A DNA stretch of 36,363 nt from an uncultured bacterium (lineage in GTDB: Bacteria > Patescibacteriota > Saccharimonadia > Saccharimonadales > Saccharimonadaceae), in NCBI GenBank assembly GCA_903866605.1, contig CAIPOF010000071.1, positions 1 through 36,363 of the forward strand, given 5' to 3'. Under the pieces are notes generated by a model that searched no databases, was not told where the DNA came from, and saw only the letters and a program-made list of their open reading frames with translations. Below are positions 7,882 through 16,821 of the stretch, piece after piece (the first letter of the stretch is position 1; each line of letters starts with the position of its first letter). Made by a program: the position numbers and the translations under genes.

Positions 7882-9566
7882 AAAGTGGATTCATATTCCA
7901 ACCCAATTCGAAACAGTCCGTTTATCTCTGGTAGCGGGCTGTTTTTTGGTGTTTCAAAATTTATTTCAGTGTAAGTTGGCGTGGAATTGAATAGAACTGC
8001 GAAAAAGGCGGCTTTCCGGAGTGGATTACTGAGCTCAAGTAGTATATCTGAGAGGTGTTTCAAAAGATATCTGGCGTATTCCAATACGAGGCTAATATTC
8101 ACTGTATTTTCGCCATTATTGGCTAACTGATCGTTTAGTTTTTTCATTTGTTTTTCTGCGCTCACGATATCTTCCTCCATGTATTTAATTGCCGTTTCAT
8201 TAGTTATGACCTTCATGCGATCTACAGTGACCCTAATTTGAGCCTCAAGAGCCTGTCGTTGTTCCACGAGTTTTTGGCTATCTTGTATTGTTTGTTCTTG
8301 CTGCGCACGCCAGGACTGCTCAATCATTTCTAAAAGCTTATCAATATGTTCTGGTGCGATCTCAATACTCTTAACGAAGCGCTCAATAGTCGCATCAAAC
8401 TCTGCTTGTGGCATACGGAAATAATGACCGTCACGACTACAGTGATAAGCAGGATAATATTTGCCGAGTTTGCCGCGTGCCGCACTCCCACTTAACGGTT
8501 TGCGGCAGTATGGGCAACCAATAACTTTCTTGTATGGAAACTTTGGATTCATCATTTGCTTCACAAGTTGCCACTCTTGCGGTTGTTTGTGACGTATCGT
8601 CACTTCGTTGTTGTTAGCTATTTCGATAACCAATTTGCCATGATTAGCTCGGTTGAATAGCTCCGTTGATACGAGTCCTTCAAACTGGGCTTTGACTGGC
8701 TTATCGTTTGTCCATTTACCCTTAATGATGCCTGCGTAGATTAAGTTGTGGGCGATTCTATCAATCATTTTGACGTCAATAAGTCGGCCACCGACAATAC
8801 GTTTAATTTTTGTGCGGTCGTATTTATCACGCACATAGGTAGTACGCGTTTTGAAGCCTAAACGATTCACTTCATCTGCGATTTCTTGTCCACTATAAAT
8901 ACCTTGAGTACGCATCTCAAAAATGCGCCTCACGAATACTGCTTCTTTAGGATGTGGTTTTAAAACGACACGTTTACCGTGGTTTGTATCAAGGGTTTCA
9001 CTTGTAAAGCCGTAGGGCGGTTGACGCATCCAATAGCCTAGTTGGGTGTAGCGGATTTCAGCGCCAATCATACGGGTCATAATGTCGCGCAGTTCATCTT
9101 TGGCGTGTTCAGCCTCTAGTATCTCGCTTTTAAACGAGGGGCTGTAATCGCTCCAATAGTAACTAAAGCCGGTGTGTTCAAGTGTATTGACCCTACGGCC
9201 GTCAATGATTCCAAAGGTATCAAGCAGACTAACGCCAAGTCCATCAAGTTGCTCTTTTAGTTTAATGTAGGCAACTGAACCGCCGCGAGTGAAGCGATCG
9301 ATGGCTTTAATCAATACAACTTCTATGCTCGGGTTGGCTCTGCAATGTTCGATGATCTCTTGCATCGGTTGCTCAACATGAGAGGCTGATTCAACCAAAA
9401 CGATAGTTTTAACAATCACGACGTTGTTATTGCGAGCAAGATTTTCGCCACGTTGGCGTTGCTCTTCTGGCGAATCACCGTCACGTTTCTGCTTACCAGA
9501 CGATACACGAACGGCCAGCAGGCCGACGCGCTGTTTAGTTGTGCTCGGTAACATCATCCACCCCAA
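7860..9566 (-). CDS. Large serine recombinase / site-specific integrase
   Basis: AVRVSSGKQKRDGDSPEEQRQRGENLA resolvase N-terminus, AIDRFTRGG, PPYGF..., recombinase domain, Zn ribbon (CPYCRKPLSG...YHCSRDGHYF) and coiled-coil tail. The C-terminus FGGPGGT* is encoded antisense to tRNA-Lys. Confidence 0.95.
   Translation of the reverse strand: MGWMMLPSTTKQRVGLLAVRVSSGKQKRDGDSPEEQRQRGENLARNNNVVIVKTIVLVESASHVEQPMQEIIEHCRANPSIEVVLIKAIDRFTRGGSVAYIKLKEQLDGLGVSLLDTFGIIDGRRVNTLEHTGFSYYWSDYSPSFKSEILEAEHAKDELRDIMTRMIGAEIRYTQLGYWMRQPPYGFTSETLDTNHGKRVVLKPHPKEAVFVRRIFEMRTQGIYSGQEIADEVNRLGFKTRTTYVRDKYDRTKIKRIVGGRLIDVKMIDRIAHNLIYAGIIKGKWTNDKPVKAQFEGLVSTELFNRANHGKLVIEIANNNEVTIRHKQPQEWQLVKQMMNPKFPYKKVIGCPYCRKPLSGSAARGKLGKYYPAYHCSRDGHYFRMPQAEFDATIERFVKSIEIAPEHIDKLLEMIEQSWRAQQEQTIQDSQKLVEQRQALEAQIRVTVDRMKVITNETAIKYMEEDIVSAEKQMKKLNDQLANNGENTVNISLVLEYARYLLKHLSDILLELSNPLRKAAFFAVLFNSTPTYTEINFETPKNSPLPEINGLFRIGLEYESTFGGPGGT
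7873..7883 (+). repeat. att-like core GGCCCTCCAAA (tRNA-Lys 3' end)
   Basis: Exact 11-mer shared with 21583, 22068, 22541, 24090 and 24291. Confidence 0.85.
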
Positions 9567-9726
9567 TGCCTAGAATATCAACTATCTTGCTACCGAAGCT
9601 TTGGTCTTCTACAATCCTCTCAACTATCAGGTCGGCAACGATTTTCATACGCTGTTCAAGCGTATATTCAAAAGCTCCTTCCGTGATAGGCTTTGGCTTG
9701 TTCTTCGACCCTATTCTTCTAGCCAT
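9535..9726 (-). CDS. Small protein overlapping the recombinase start (63 aa)
   Basis: MARRIGSKNKPKPITEGAFEYTLEQRMKIVADLIVERIVEDQ...; overlaps the recombinase start by 32 bp, suggesting translational coupling. Confidence 0.6.
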   Translation of the reverse strand: MARRIGSKNKPKPITEGAFEYTLEQRMKIVADLIVERIVEDQSFGSKIVDILGIGVDDVTEHN

Positions 9727-9750
9727 TTTGATACCCTTTAACTATGCTTT

Positions 9751-9783
9751 ATATGAATAGTATACCACCCAAATATGAATAGT
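9751..9783. promoter_or_regulatory. Putative operator: two direct repeats of ATATGAATAGT, 22 bp apart
   Basis: ATATGAATAGT at 9751-9761 and 9773-9783, upstream of the recombinase operon. Confidence 0.4.
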
Positions 9784-9963
9784 TGCAATAGTTTTTTGGC
9801 GTATTTTCGCATATTCCTGTGGAAAAGTATCCCCACTAACGAAAGGTGGTATTTCTCTTGTTTTCACCTCTGTTGACTCTTGCTTTTTACTCTCTTTTCA
9901 TTTATATATACATATAGTAACAAAAGTATCGTGGTGGGCACGGGAAGATGTACGTGTTTGCCT

Positions 9964-10767
9964 ATGAAAAACTATCAACCTAAATATAGATGGAAAATCT
10001 CAGAACAACAGAAAACTATACTAATCTACATTCATAAATTCAGATTTGTATCGACGGATATACTGGCAGAGATATTCGGAAAAGATAGATCAACTATTTA
10101 TGAAAGGTTGTCGGTACTCGAAAAGCAAAGATATATCTTGAAACAACATGATAGTAGCTATCGATTGAGACGACGACTGGCAACCTATTGTATTGCACCG
10201 CTTGGCATCAGGACGCTCAAAGATGATCCCAGAGTTGAACAAATATCACTCCGTCAGAGTTACAGAAACAGAAGTCTTACAGAAGAACAGATAGATGATT
10301 GTTTGCAAGCCGCGCAGATCTATCTTCACTTTCGTCGCCACTACCTAAAACAATTCGATTGTTTCACCAAATACCAGCTTGATCGCGATAAGTTCATTAG
10401 ACCAACCCCTATCCTCTCGATTCATGGCCAGACCGACAAAATACCAGATTACTTGGTGGATATCGTACCGGCGAGGCTACAGACCTGGATTATCAGGAAG
10501 CGTATTATTCAGCACGAAAACTTCGCCGAAAAATCCGAAAAATACTACCCGCACGTCCTCTTTATAGCCGGAAACAACAATACAGAGAAACGTATCGTCA
10601 GACTAACCGAGGAGCGCTATAACGATTTCAGTTTCTACACTACGACCATGGAGCGACTGCTAGGCGGTGATACGAAGAAGATTTGGCAGGACCCAGATGT
10701 TTTTTCAGAGTTAGAAGATAATGAGGAGCCAAAAAGAGCAACATTGTTACTTAGACTAGAGAAATAA
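9964..10767 (+). CDS. Winged-helix protein resembling the replication-relaxation family
   Basis: MKNYQPKYRWKISEQQKTILIYIHKFRFVSTDILAEIFGKDRSTIYERLSVLEKQRYILKQ. ATG at 9964 is a better start than the track start at 9880. Confidence 0.6.
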   Translation: MKNYQPKYRWKISEQQKTILIYIHKFRFVSTDILAEIFGKDRSTIYERLSVLEKQRYILKQHDSSYRLRRRLATYCIAPLGIRTLKDDPRVEQISLRQSYRNRSLTEEQIDDCLQAAQIYLHFRRHYLKQFDCFTKYQLDRDKFIRPTPILSIHGQTDKIPDYLVDIVPARLQTWIIRKRIIQHENFAEKSEKYYPHVLFIAGNNNTEKRIVRLTEERYNDFSFYTTTMERLLGGDTKKIWQDPDVFSELEDNEEPKRATLLLRLEK

Positions 10768-11028
10768 TGAGCGGTTTACTACAACTGAATTACTGCATAA
10801 AGAAGGCATTTCCGCAAAACTGTGGGAAAAGGGGCGATTAAGGTATAGTTTATTACCAGACTAGCTTCAATAGCAAGATTTGCCTGAAAAAGAATAAGAC
10901 AGGCGGAATCTTTTTATTGTTGGAATGTTGCGAACTGTAGCTTATAATAGAGTTTATAGCAAAGGCAGTAACGCTCGAATTGCAATAACAACAAAAACAT
11001 TATAAAATAGACTAAAAGGAGCTAGGAT

Positions 11029-11376
11029 ATGCGAAGAGTGACATACGAAGTAAGTAAAATGCTGCGATCGTTTGGCGTTGTTTTCGATACTTCAAAAAAT
11101 GAACAAATCGCAGAACTAAAAAAGGCACTCCGGTTACTAAAAAACTCGAGAATTGAATTCTATATTGAGCAATACCCCGATGGCACTTGGTCGGCGGAAT
11201 CAACCAACGTAGACGGCATTGCGACGGGTGGTGATGATCCTCGACTTATAAGTGACAGTCTAAAAGATGCCGTGATGACATATTACGAGATTCCGGCACT
11301 TTATTATGATTCAGTTAACTTACGTTCAGACAATGAACCTGTCACCGTACAGCAAAAGGTTCACGTCGGTGCCTAG
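11029..11376 (+). CDS. hicB: HicB-like antitoxin
   Basis: IEFYIEQYPDGTWSAESTNVDGIATGGDDPRLISDSLKDAVMTYYEIP resembles the HicB fold; overlapped by a HicA-like gene. Confidence 0.65.
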   Translation: MRRVTYEVSKMLRSFGVVFDTSKNEQIAELKKALRLLKNSRIEFYIEQYPDGTWSAESTNVDGIATGGDDPRLISDSLKDAVMTYYEIPALYYDSVNLRSDNEPVTVQQKVHVGA

Positions 11377-11602
11377 CATCACGTCGGCCAAACAAAAAGA
11401 CTGGATCAAAGCAGCCCGAAAACTCGGATTGGAAGTAAATAAAAAGGGTGGCAAAGGCAGCCACGTTTTGATAATCAATAGAGAATCAAGCAGTAAGTAC
11501 ACTATCCAAAAACATCTTTTCCCAATCGTAAATACAAAAATACTCAAAAAGTTTCTGGAATGGGGCTTCACGGAAGAAGAAATTCACGACTCGCTTAACT
11601 AG
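11369..11602 (+). CDS. hicA: HicA-like toxin (GTG start proposed at 11369)
   Basis: KDWIKAARKLGLEVNKKGGKGSHVLIINRE...YTIQKHLFPIVNTKILKKFLEWGFTEEEI; GTGCCTAG overlap with the hicB stop. Confidence 0.75.
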   Translation: MPSITSAKQKDWIKAARKLGLEVNKKGGKGSHVLIINRESSSKYTIQKHLFPIVNTKILKKFLEWGFTEEEIHDSLN

Positions 11603-11611
11603 TAACATTTG

Positions 11612-11655
11612 AGTTAGGTTACTAGGGAGAGCCTAACTCGGCATACTTTTTCGGT
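11612..11655 (+). terminator. Terminator-like hairpin after hicA
   Basis: GAGTTAGG ... CCTAACTC stem followed by ggcatacTTTTT. Confidence 0.5.
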
Positions 11656-11773
11656 AGCGATGGTTTAGGGCTAATACACGTAAGTTTTTTTATTGCCTCC
11701 GCATAACACTAATGTTATACTAATTCTAACTAAGGATGATTTATAATAATTATGAGTACTAAAACAATAAATT

Positions 11774-12940
11774 ATGAAAAAGCAACTCTCTCTCTCTAAT
11801 AAGTTAAAAAATCCTATTTCACTGAAGTTTAGTAGGACAAGTCGTAGGACTGACCCTAACAAACTCGGTTTTACGATCGTCGAACTTTTAGTTGTTATTG
11901 TTGTCATCGGTATACTAGCTGCCATAACTATAGTCTCCTTTACTGGCATCTCCCAAAAAGCCACAGTAGCCTCAATTCAATCAGATCTATCTAACGCTAA
12001 AAAACAACTACAATTGTATTATACCGAATACGGTTATTATCCAGCCGCTCCACTAAGTAATAATTGCCCAGCTGCACCATCAATTGTTGACAATAGATAT
12101 TGCCTCAAGACAAGTCCTGGCAATACCTTTACCTCCTATACATCTGACGGTACAACCTTTAGTCTGGAAGCAACTAATACCAATGGTATGGTCTATAACG
12201 TAACTGACAATACTGGACCAACTGCTGGTGCAATAATCACCGGTTCGCCATACATCCAAACCATCACTGCAGCTAACTGCCCATCAACTCGTACCCAAGT
12301 TCAGGATGCCCGTGATGGTCACACCTACTGGGTTCAAAAACTAGCTGACGGTAAATGCTGGATGCTGACTAACCTTGGTTACGCTGGTGGTGGCACTAAT
12401 ACCTACAGTGACACAAAAACTCTAACTAACGCTCCTGGGTCAACCTACACAGCAGCGGGCTATTATACGCCTACAGGTTCCAATATCACCACCGAACCAA
12501 ACGCTCCTAGCACTTCAACTGACGGCACTGGTCAATACGGCTATCTATACAACTGGTGTGCCGCTACAGGCGGTGATCTAGCTAGCTCTGGCTGCTCAAG
12601 TACCATAACCACTCCACTACCAGTTACTACAGCATCAATCTGTCCCTCTGGTTGGCGTTTGCCAACCAGCAATGGCGGTGAATTCACCGCGCTCAACACA
12701 GCCATTAATAGCGGTTTAACCAGCACCGACGCCGGCTTAATCGGCGCTTCTTGGCTCGCGCAGCGAGGTGGCTACTGGGATTTTGGGTTTTACGATCAGG
12801 GTAGCTACGGCTACTACTGGTCGTCTACCCAGTACTCAGCCACTGTCGCCTACTACCTTAGATTCGGCAGCACTTACGTTAACCCGGTCAATCTCAGCAG
12901 TAAGAACGGCGGTTTTGCGGTGCGGTGTGTAGCGGTTTAG
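11774..12940 (+). CDS. Prepilin-like protein with FISUMP-type C-terminal domain
   Basis: LGFTIVELLVVIVVIGILAAITIVSFTG prepilin segment; DARDGHTYWVQKLADGKCWMLTNL ... CPSGWRLPT ... GYYWSSTQYSATVAYYLRFGSTYVNP...GGFAVRCV FISUMP motif. Confidence 0.88.
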   Translation: MKKQLSLSNKLKNPISLKFSRTSRRTDPNKLGFTIVELLVVIVVIGILAAITIVSFTGISQKATVASIQSDLSNAKKQLQLYYTEYGYYPAAPLSNNCPAAPSIVDNRYCLKTSPGNTFTSYTSDGTTFSLEATNTNGMVYNVTDNTGPTAGAIITGSPYIQTITAANCPSTRTQVQDARDGHTYWVQKLADGKCWMLTNLGYAGGGTNTYSDTKTLTNAPGSTYTAAGYYTPTGSNITTEPNAPSTSTDGTGQYGYLYNWCAATGGDLASSGCSSTITTPLPVTTASICPSGWRLPTSNGGEFTALNTAINSGLTSTDAGLIGASWLAQRGGYWDFGFYDQGSYGYYWSSTQYSATVAYYLRFGSTYVNPVNLSSKNGGFAVRCVAV

Positions 12941-12975
12941 CCTTACCCCTAGATTTGAATGAATAAGAATTTGAA

Positions 12976-13035
12976 AGCAGTCTAATCAGGAAGCTACCCG
13001 TCCTTTAGGGCGAGTAGCTGACAGATTAGACTGCT
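12976..13035. repeat. 60-nt nested inverted repeat
   Basis: AGCAGTCTAATC (12976-12987) pairs with GATTAGACTGCT (13024-13035); an inner AGCTAC...GTAGCT stem is capped by CGTCC-TTTA-GGGCG. Confidence 0.85.
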
Positions 13036-13062
13036 AAGTAACGAACAAATAAGGCGAAATTT

Positions 13063-13782
13063 ATGGATGAAGACAAAAGTTACGAAAAACTAAAAACAGT
13101 GCCTGACCACATTCGGTATGAATTTACCAATCAAGATTCAATTGCGCTAAGAAAAAACGGGGTATACTATAAAGCCGTCGGTAATTCGGCGATTATGTTA
13201 AAAATTCTGGGCGCTAAAACCAAGATTCGTTCAAATTTCAACACTTTTTACGAACAAGAAGTATTAGAAATGAGTCTGCACGGCAGCAAGTTTGACGAAA
13301 TTAAAAATTATTTGCAAACACTTAGTTCAAAAACCCTGCGCGATGACAATTTGTTCTATATCATCCGGTTAAAATCACCGATTAACGCTAAAAGAATTAA
13401 ACGTGCCCGTGCTAGCGGCGATTTGCGTACAGAAGTTACCGAAGACATTTTGTTGAAACGACGGCACAGTACGCCTTTATCAAAAGAAGTTAGGGGGATT
13501 TTTAAAGAAGTGGGTTTACTGGTTAGCGCGATGAAAAGCCAAGATGGTCAGGTGTTAGGCCTTGCGCTATTGAACGAGGTAATCGATTTGCAGCGGGCGG
13601 TACGCGTTTTGACGCGAACCGAAACGCCGTCAGGCAAATTAAAATTGGCGGTTGATGATGCTGCCGACGATTTGTTAGGTACGTTGCTGTTAGTATCTAA
13701 TTTTGTCGAGCAAGCGACCAGGTTGGCAAGGATTGGCAGAAGCATCAACACGATCACAGTTACCCCAATAGCGAAAGACTGA
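13063..13782 (+). CDS. Hypothetical; possible MutS-like (MSL) + Avd-like four-helix-bundle DGR accessory protein
   Basis: N-terminal SIALRKNGVYYKAVGNSAIMLKILGAK resembles MutS domain I. C-terminal helical region VLGLALLNEVIDLQRAVRVLTRTETPSGKLKLAVDDAADDLLGTLLLVSNFVEQATRLA is Avd-like. Sits directly after the FISUMP gene. Confidence 0.4.
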   Translation: MDEDKSYEKLKTVPDHIRYEFTNQDSIALRKNGVYYKAVGNSAIMLKILGAKTKIRSNFNTFYEQEVLEMSLHGSKFDEIKNYLQTLSSKTLRDDNLFYIIRLKSPINAKRIKRARASGDLRTEVTEDILLKRRHSTPLSKEVRGIFKEVGLLVSAMKSQDGQVLGLALLNEVIDLQRAVRVLTRTETPSGKLKLAVDDAADDLLGTLLLVSNFVEQATRLARIGRSINTITVTPIAKD

Positions 13783-14015
13783 ACATCAAGTGAAAAATCA
13801 AGATAGTGATAATTTGATACCAGTTTGCCGAGGATGATACCAGTAGTAATTATTGTAACTAGCAAAACTGCCGAACCATTATCGCTGTCTCGACTATCAT
13901 TTTTTGATTTCGTATATACAAACAAAAAGTCGCAAATTGCCCAGATGAAGATTAAAATTAATAAAATATTATCTGACACCTTACTAACATAGGCTTTTGT
14001 CGCCTTTGTGGTCAA
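13548..14015 (-). CDS. Hypothetical membrane protein, convergently overlapping the preceding CDS
   Basis: Three hydrophobic helices (ILLILIFIWAICDFLFVY; AVLLVTIITTGIILGKLV; FAIGVTVIVLMLLPILANLV), the third inside the overlap. Confidence 0.45.
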   Translation of the reverse strand: MTTKATKAYVSKVSDNILLILIFIWAICDFLFVYTKSKNDSRDSDNGSAVLLVTIITTGIILGKLVSNYHYLDFSLDVQSFAIGVTVIVLMLLPILANLVACSTKLDTNSNVPNKSSAASSTANFNLPDGVSVRVKTRTARCKSITSFNSARPNT

Positions 14016-14133
14016 GCTTATATGGGGTCGTTAAATTGATGAACAGTCATTTTTATGTTAAAATTACCAAGACCTTTTAAAGGTGTAATGCCCTGTTAAC
14101 CGGTAGCTCTTTGACAAGAGAGAGGTTTTCGAA

Positions 14134-15468
14134 ATGCAAAAGAAAATGGTACTTTTGATTTCGCCCGACGCGCACATGCACAAGTTCGTTATCGGCTCGT
14201 TCGTCAAGTCGTCAAGAGAAGCACCGCTTACTCTGACAACACTGGCCGCGATGGTCCCTGAGGACAGGTTCGACGTACGGATTGTGGATGGCAGTATCGA
14301 TACAATTCCGCTCGACTATCCGGCCGACTTGGTCGGAATCAGCACGCTCACGGGCACTTGCCTGCAGGCTTACGAGCTTGCGGAACACTATAGAAACAGG
14401 GGAATCCCTGTGGTGCTCGGTGGTGTACACGCTACGATCATGCCGGAGGAGGCGAAGCAGCACGCTGACAGCGTCCTCATCGGTATGGCTGAAGAATCGT
14501 GGCCTCAGCTTCTCCAGGATTTTCTGGACGGAGACCTGAAGCCTGTTTACGAGGCAATCGAACCTGAAGGAGACACACTCCTGAACGTTCCAACGCCTCG
14601 TCTCGATCTGATGCGCCGTAGCGGCTACATGCTGCCGGATACAATTCAAGCTACAAGAGGCTGCAAGCACGACTGCGATTTCTGCTCGGTGCCGACGGTT
14701 TGGTCGAAGTACTACAAAAGGCCGATCGCCGACGTCATCAGAGATATCAAGAATGCCCCAGGCACTTACTTGGCCTTCAACGACGTCAGCATCATCGAGG
14801 ATGTCGACTACGCCAAGGAACTCTTCACGGCTATGATCCCACTGAAGGTGAAGTGGGGAGGTCTTTCGACCACCCTCATCACGAAGGATCAGGAGCTGAT
14901 GGAGCTCGCCGCCAAGAGCGGCTGCATCTACATGCTTCTGGGGTTCGAGTCGGCAAGCCAGATGACACTCAAGAGTATCGCCAAGGGCTTCAACAAGAAG
15001 GACGACTACCACAAGGTCATGCAATGCATGCATGACTACGGCATCTCTGTACAGGGGTGCTTTGTTTTCGGCTTTGACGAAGACGATCAATCTGCCTTCC
15101 AGCAGACGGTCGATTGGGTCAACGAGCTCAAGGTCGACATCCCTAGGTACTCGATCTATACCCCTTATCCCTGTACGAGACTGTTCAAGAGGCTCGAGGG
15201 TGAGGGGAGGATCCTTACCTACAATTGGGGTAACTACGACACGATGCACGTTGTCTACCAGCCCACCCAGTTGACGCCACATGAGCTATTCGATGGTTTC
15301 AAGTGGGCGTACAAGCAAACGTTCTCTGCTGGTAGCATCGGCCGACGCATATTCTTCCAGAAGCTGGGAGCGCGCAGCGTCGTCAACCTGGCTGGGAACG
15401 TGACCTATCGGATATTCGTTCATCGCCTTTACAAAGATGAGCGTTTTGTACTTCCGATGATGCCGTAA
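14134..15468 (+). CDS. B12-binding-domain radical SAM protein
   Basis: Cobalamin-binding-like N-terminus (ADLVGISTLTGT...GGVHATIMPEEA) and RGCKHDCDFCSVP [4Fe-4S] motif. Confidence 0.92.
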   Translation: MQKKMVLLISPDAHMHKFVIGSFVKSSREAPLTLTTLAAMVPEDRFDVRIVDGSIDTIPLDYPADLVGISTLTGTCLQAYELAEHYRNRGIPVVLGGVHATIMPEEAKQHADSVLIGMAEESWPQLLQDFLDGDLKPVYEAIEPEGDTLLNVPTPRLDLMRRSGYMLPDTIQATRGCKHDCDFCSVPTVWSKYYKRPIADVIRDIKNAPGTYLAFNDVSIIEDVDYAKELFTAMIPLKVKWGGLSTTLITKDQELMELAAKSGCIYMLLGFESASQMTLKSIAKGFNKKDDYHKVMQCMHDYGISVQGCFVFGFDEDDQSAFQQTVDWVNELKVDIPRYSIYTPYPCTRLFKRLEGEGRILTYNWGNYDTMHVVYQPTQLTPHELFDGFKWAYKQTFSAGSIGRRIFFQKLGARSVVNLAGNVTYRIFVHRLYKDERFVLPMMP

Positions 15469-15480
15469 CGCAAGGAGACT

Positions 15481-16809
15481 TTGATGCACATCACTCTGGT
15501 TTTGCCGTCCGTTGGGCGGAAAGGCAAGAAGTACATCAAGACCTGGACGATGGAACCGCTAGCGATAGCAGTTCTGGCCAGTCTGACTCCAGCCGATGTC
15601 AAGATTACTTTCTTTGACGATCGGCTCGAGGATGTGGATTACGACGCTCCGACCGACCTGGTTGGTATAAGTGTCGAGTCCTACACCTCGAAAAGAGCCT
15701 ACGAGATCGCGGCTGAGTATCACAAGCGTGGCGTACCCGTCGTAATGGGGGGTTACCACGCTACACTGGTACCCGAAGAAGTACAGAACCATGCAGAGGC
15801 TACGGTCATCGGCGACGCCGAGCCAGTTTGGGCTCAGGTGGTCGATGATGCAAAGAATGGCCGGCTCAAGAAGGTCTATCGGGCGGAGCGTCAGACGCTT
15901 TCGTCCGAGATGACAATTCCTGACAGAAGTATCTATGCCGATAAGAAGTATCTGGGCATAACACTTCTGGAGACCGGTCGTGGATGCAAGTTCCACTGCG
16001 AGTTCTGCTCTGTCACCGCGTTCTACGAAGGCGACTATCGTCGCAAGTCTGTAGACCTGATCGTCGAAGAGATTCGGGCGACCGGGAGCAAGCAGGTCTT
16101 CTTCGTCGATGACAACATCATCGGCGACGTCGAGTCCGCGAAGGAGCTTTTCACTGCACTGATCCCGCTGAACATCAAGTGGGTTACACAGTGCAGTCTG
16201 AATGCCGTCAAGGACCGAGAGCTTCTTGACCTCATGGTCAAAAGTGGTTGTGTCGGCATTCTGGTCGGTTTCGAGTCGATCGCAAAAGATAACCTCGTGC
16301 AAATGCACAAGGGGCAAAACAACGGCGCCAAGGACTATTCCGGCGCGCTTGCTCAGCTTCGTCAAAGAGGCGTGGTGATCTATGCGACGTTCGTATTCGG
16401 CTACGACAACGATGACGCCGGCCTCATCCAGAGAACGGTGGATTTTTGTCGGGAAGAAAAGATCTTCATCGCCGCCTTCAACCACTTGGTTCCCTTTCCC
16501 GGGACACCTTTGTATGGACGGCTGAAGAGCGAAGACAAGCTACTCATCGAGAAGTGGTGGCTTGACCCTGACTACCAGTACGGCGACATCAGCTTCTATC
16601 CGAAGTCGGTGTCACCCGATGAACTGACACGGCTATGCCTAGTAGCTAGGAACGAGTTCTACGGAGTTCGCTCGATTATCGAGAGAAGTCTCGATTTCCA
16701 CGCGAACTCCAAGAGTCCGAAATGGCTCTTCTTGTTCCTTCTGGCTAACTTCATGCTCCGCAAGGAAGTCATGGAGAAGAGGAGCTTGATGCTGGGTAGT
16801 GAGTCCTGA
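15481..16809 (+). CDS. B12-binding-domain radical SAM protein (paralogue)
   Basis: TDLVGISVESYTS...GGYHATLVPEEV and RGCKFHCEFCSVT. Confidence 0.92.
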   Translation: MMHITLVLPSVGRKGKKYIKTWTMEPLAIAVLASLTPADVKITFFDDRLEDVDYDAPTDLVGISVESYTSKRAYEIAAEYHKRGVPVVMGGYHATLVPEEVQNHAEATVIGDAEPVWAQVVDDAKNGRLKKVYRAERQTLSSEMTIPDRSIYADKKYLGITLLETGRGCKFHCEFCSVTAFYEGDYRRKSVDLIVEEIRATGSKQVFFVDDNIIGDVESAKELFTALIPLNIKWVTQCSLNAVKDRELLDLMVKSGCVGILVGFESIAKDNLVQMHKGQNNGAKDYSGALAQLRQRGVVIYATFVFGYDNDDAGLIQRTVDFCREEKIFIAAFNHLVPFPGTPLYGRLKSEDKLLIEKWWLDPDYQYGDISFYPKSVSPDELTRLCLVARNEFYGVRSIIERSLDFHANSKSPKWLFLFLLANFMLRKEVMEKRSLMLGSES

Positions 16810-16821
16810 AGGGGGGGTAAG

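Noticed and set aside
12770-13060. DGR template repeat next to the FISUMP gene
   Set aside because: No near-copy of the FISUMP 3' end was seen in flanking DNA; only the hairpin is present.
14212-16485. Long minus ORFs opposite the radical SAM genes (356 and 308 aa)
   Set aside because: Antisense shadows in GC-rich DNA; the plus strand carries clear radical SAM motifs, the minus ORFs show no family signal.
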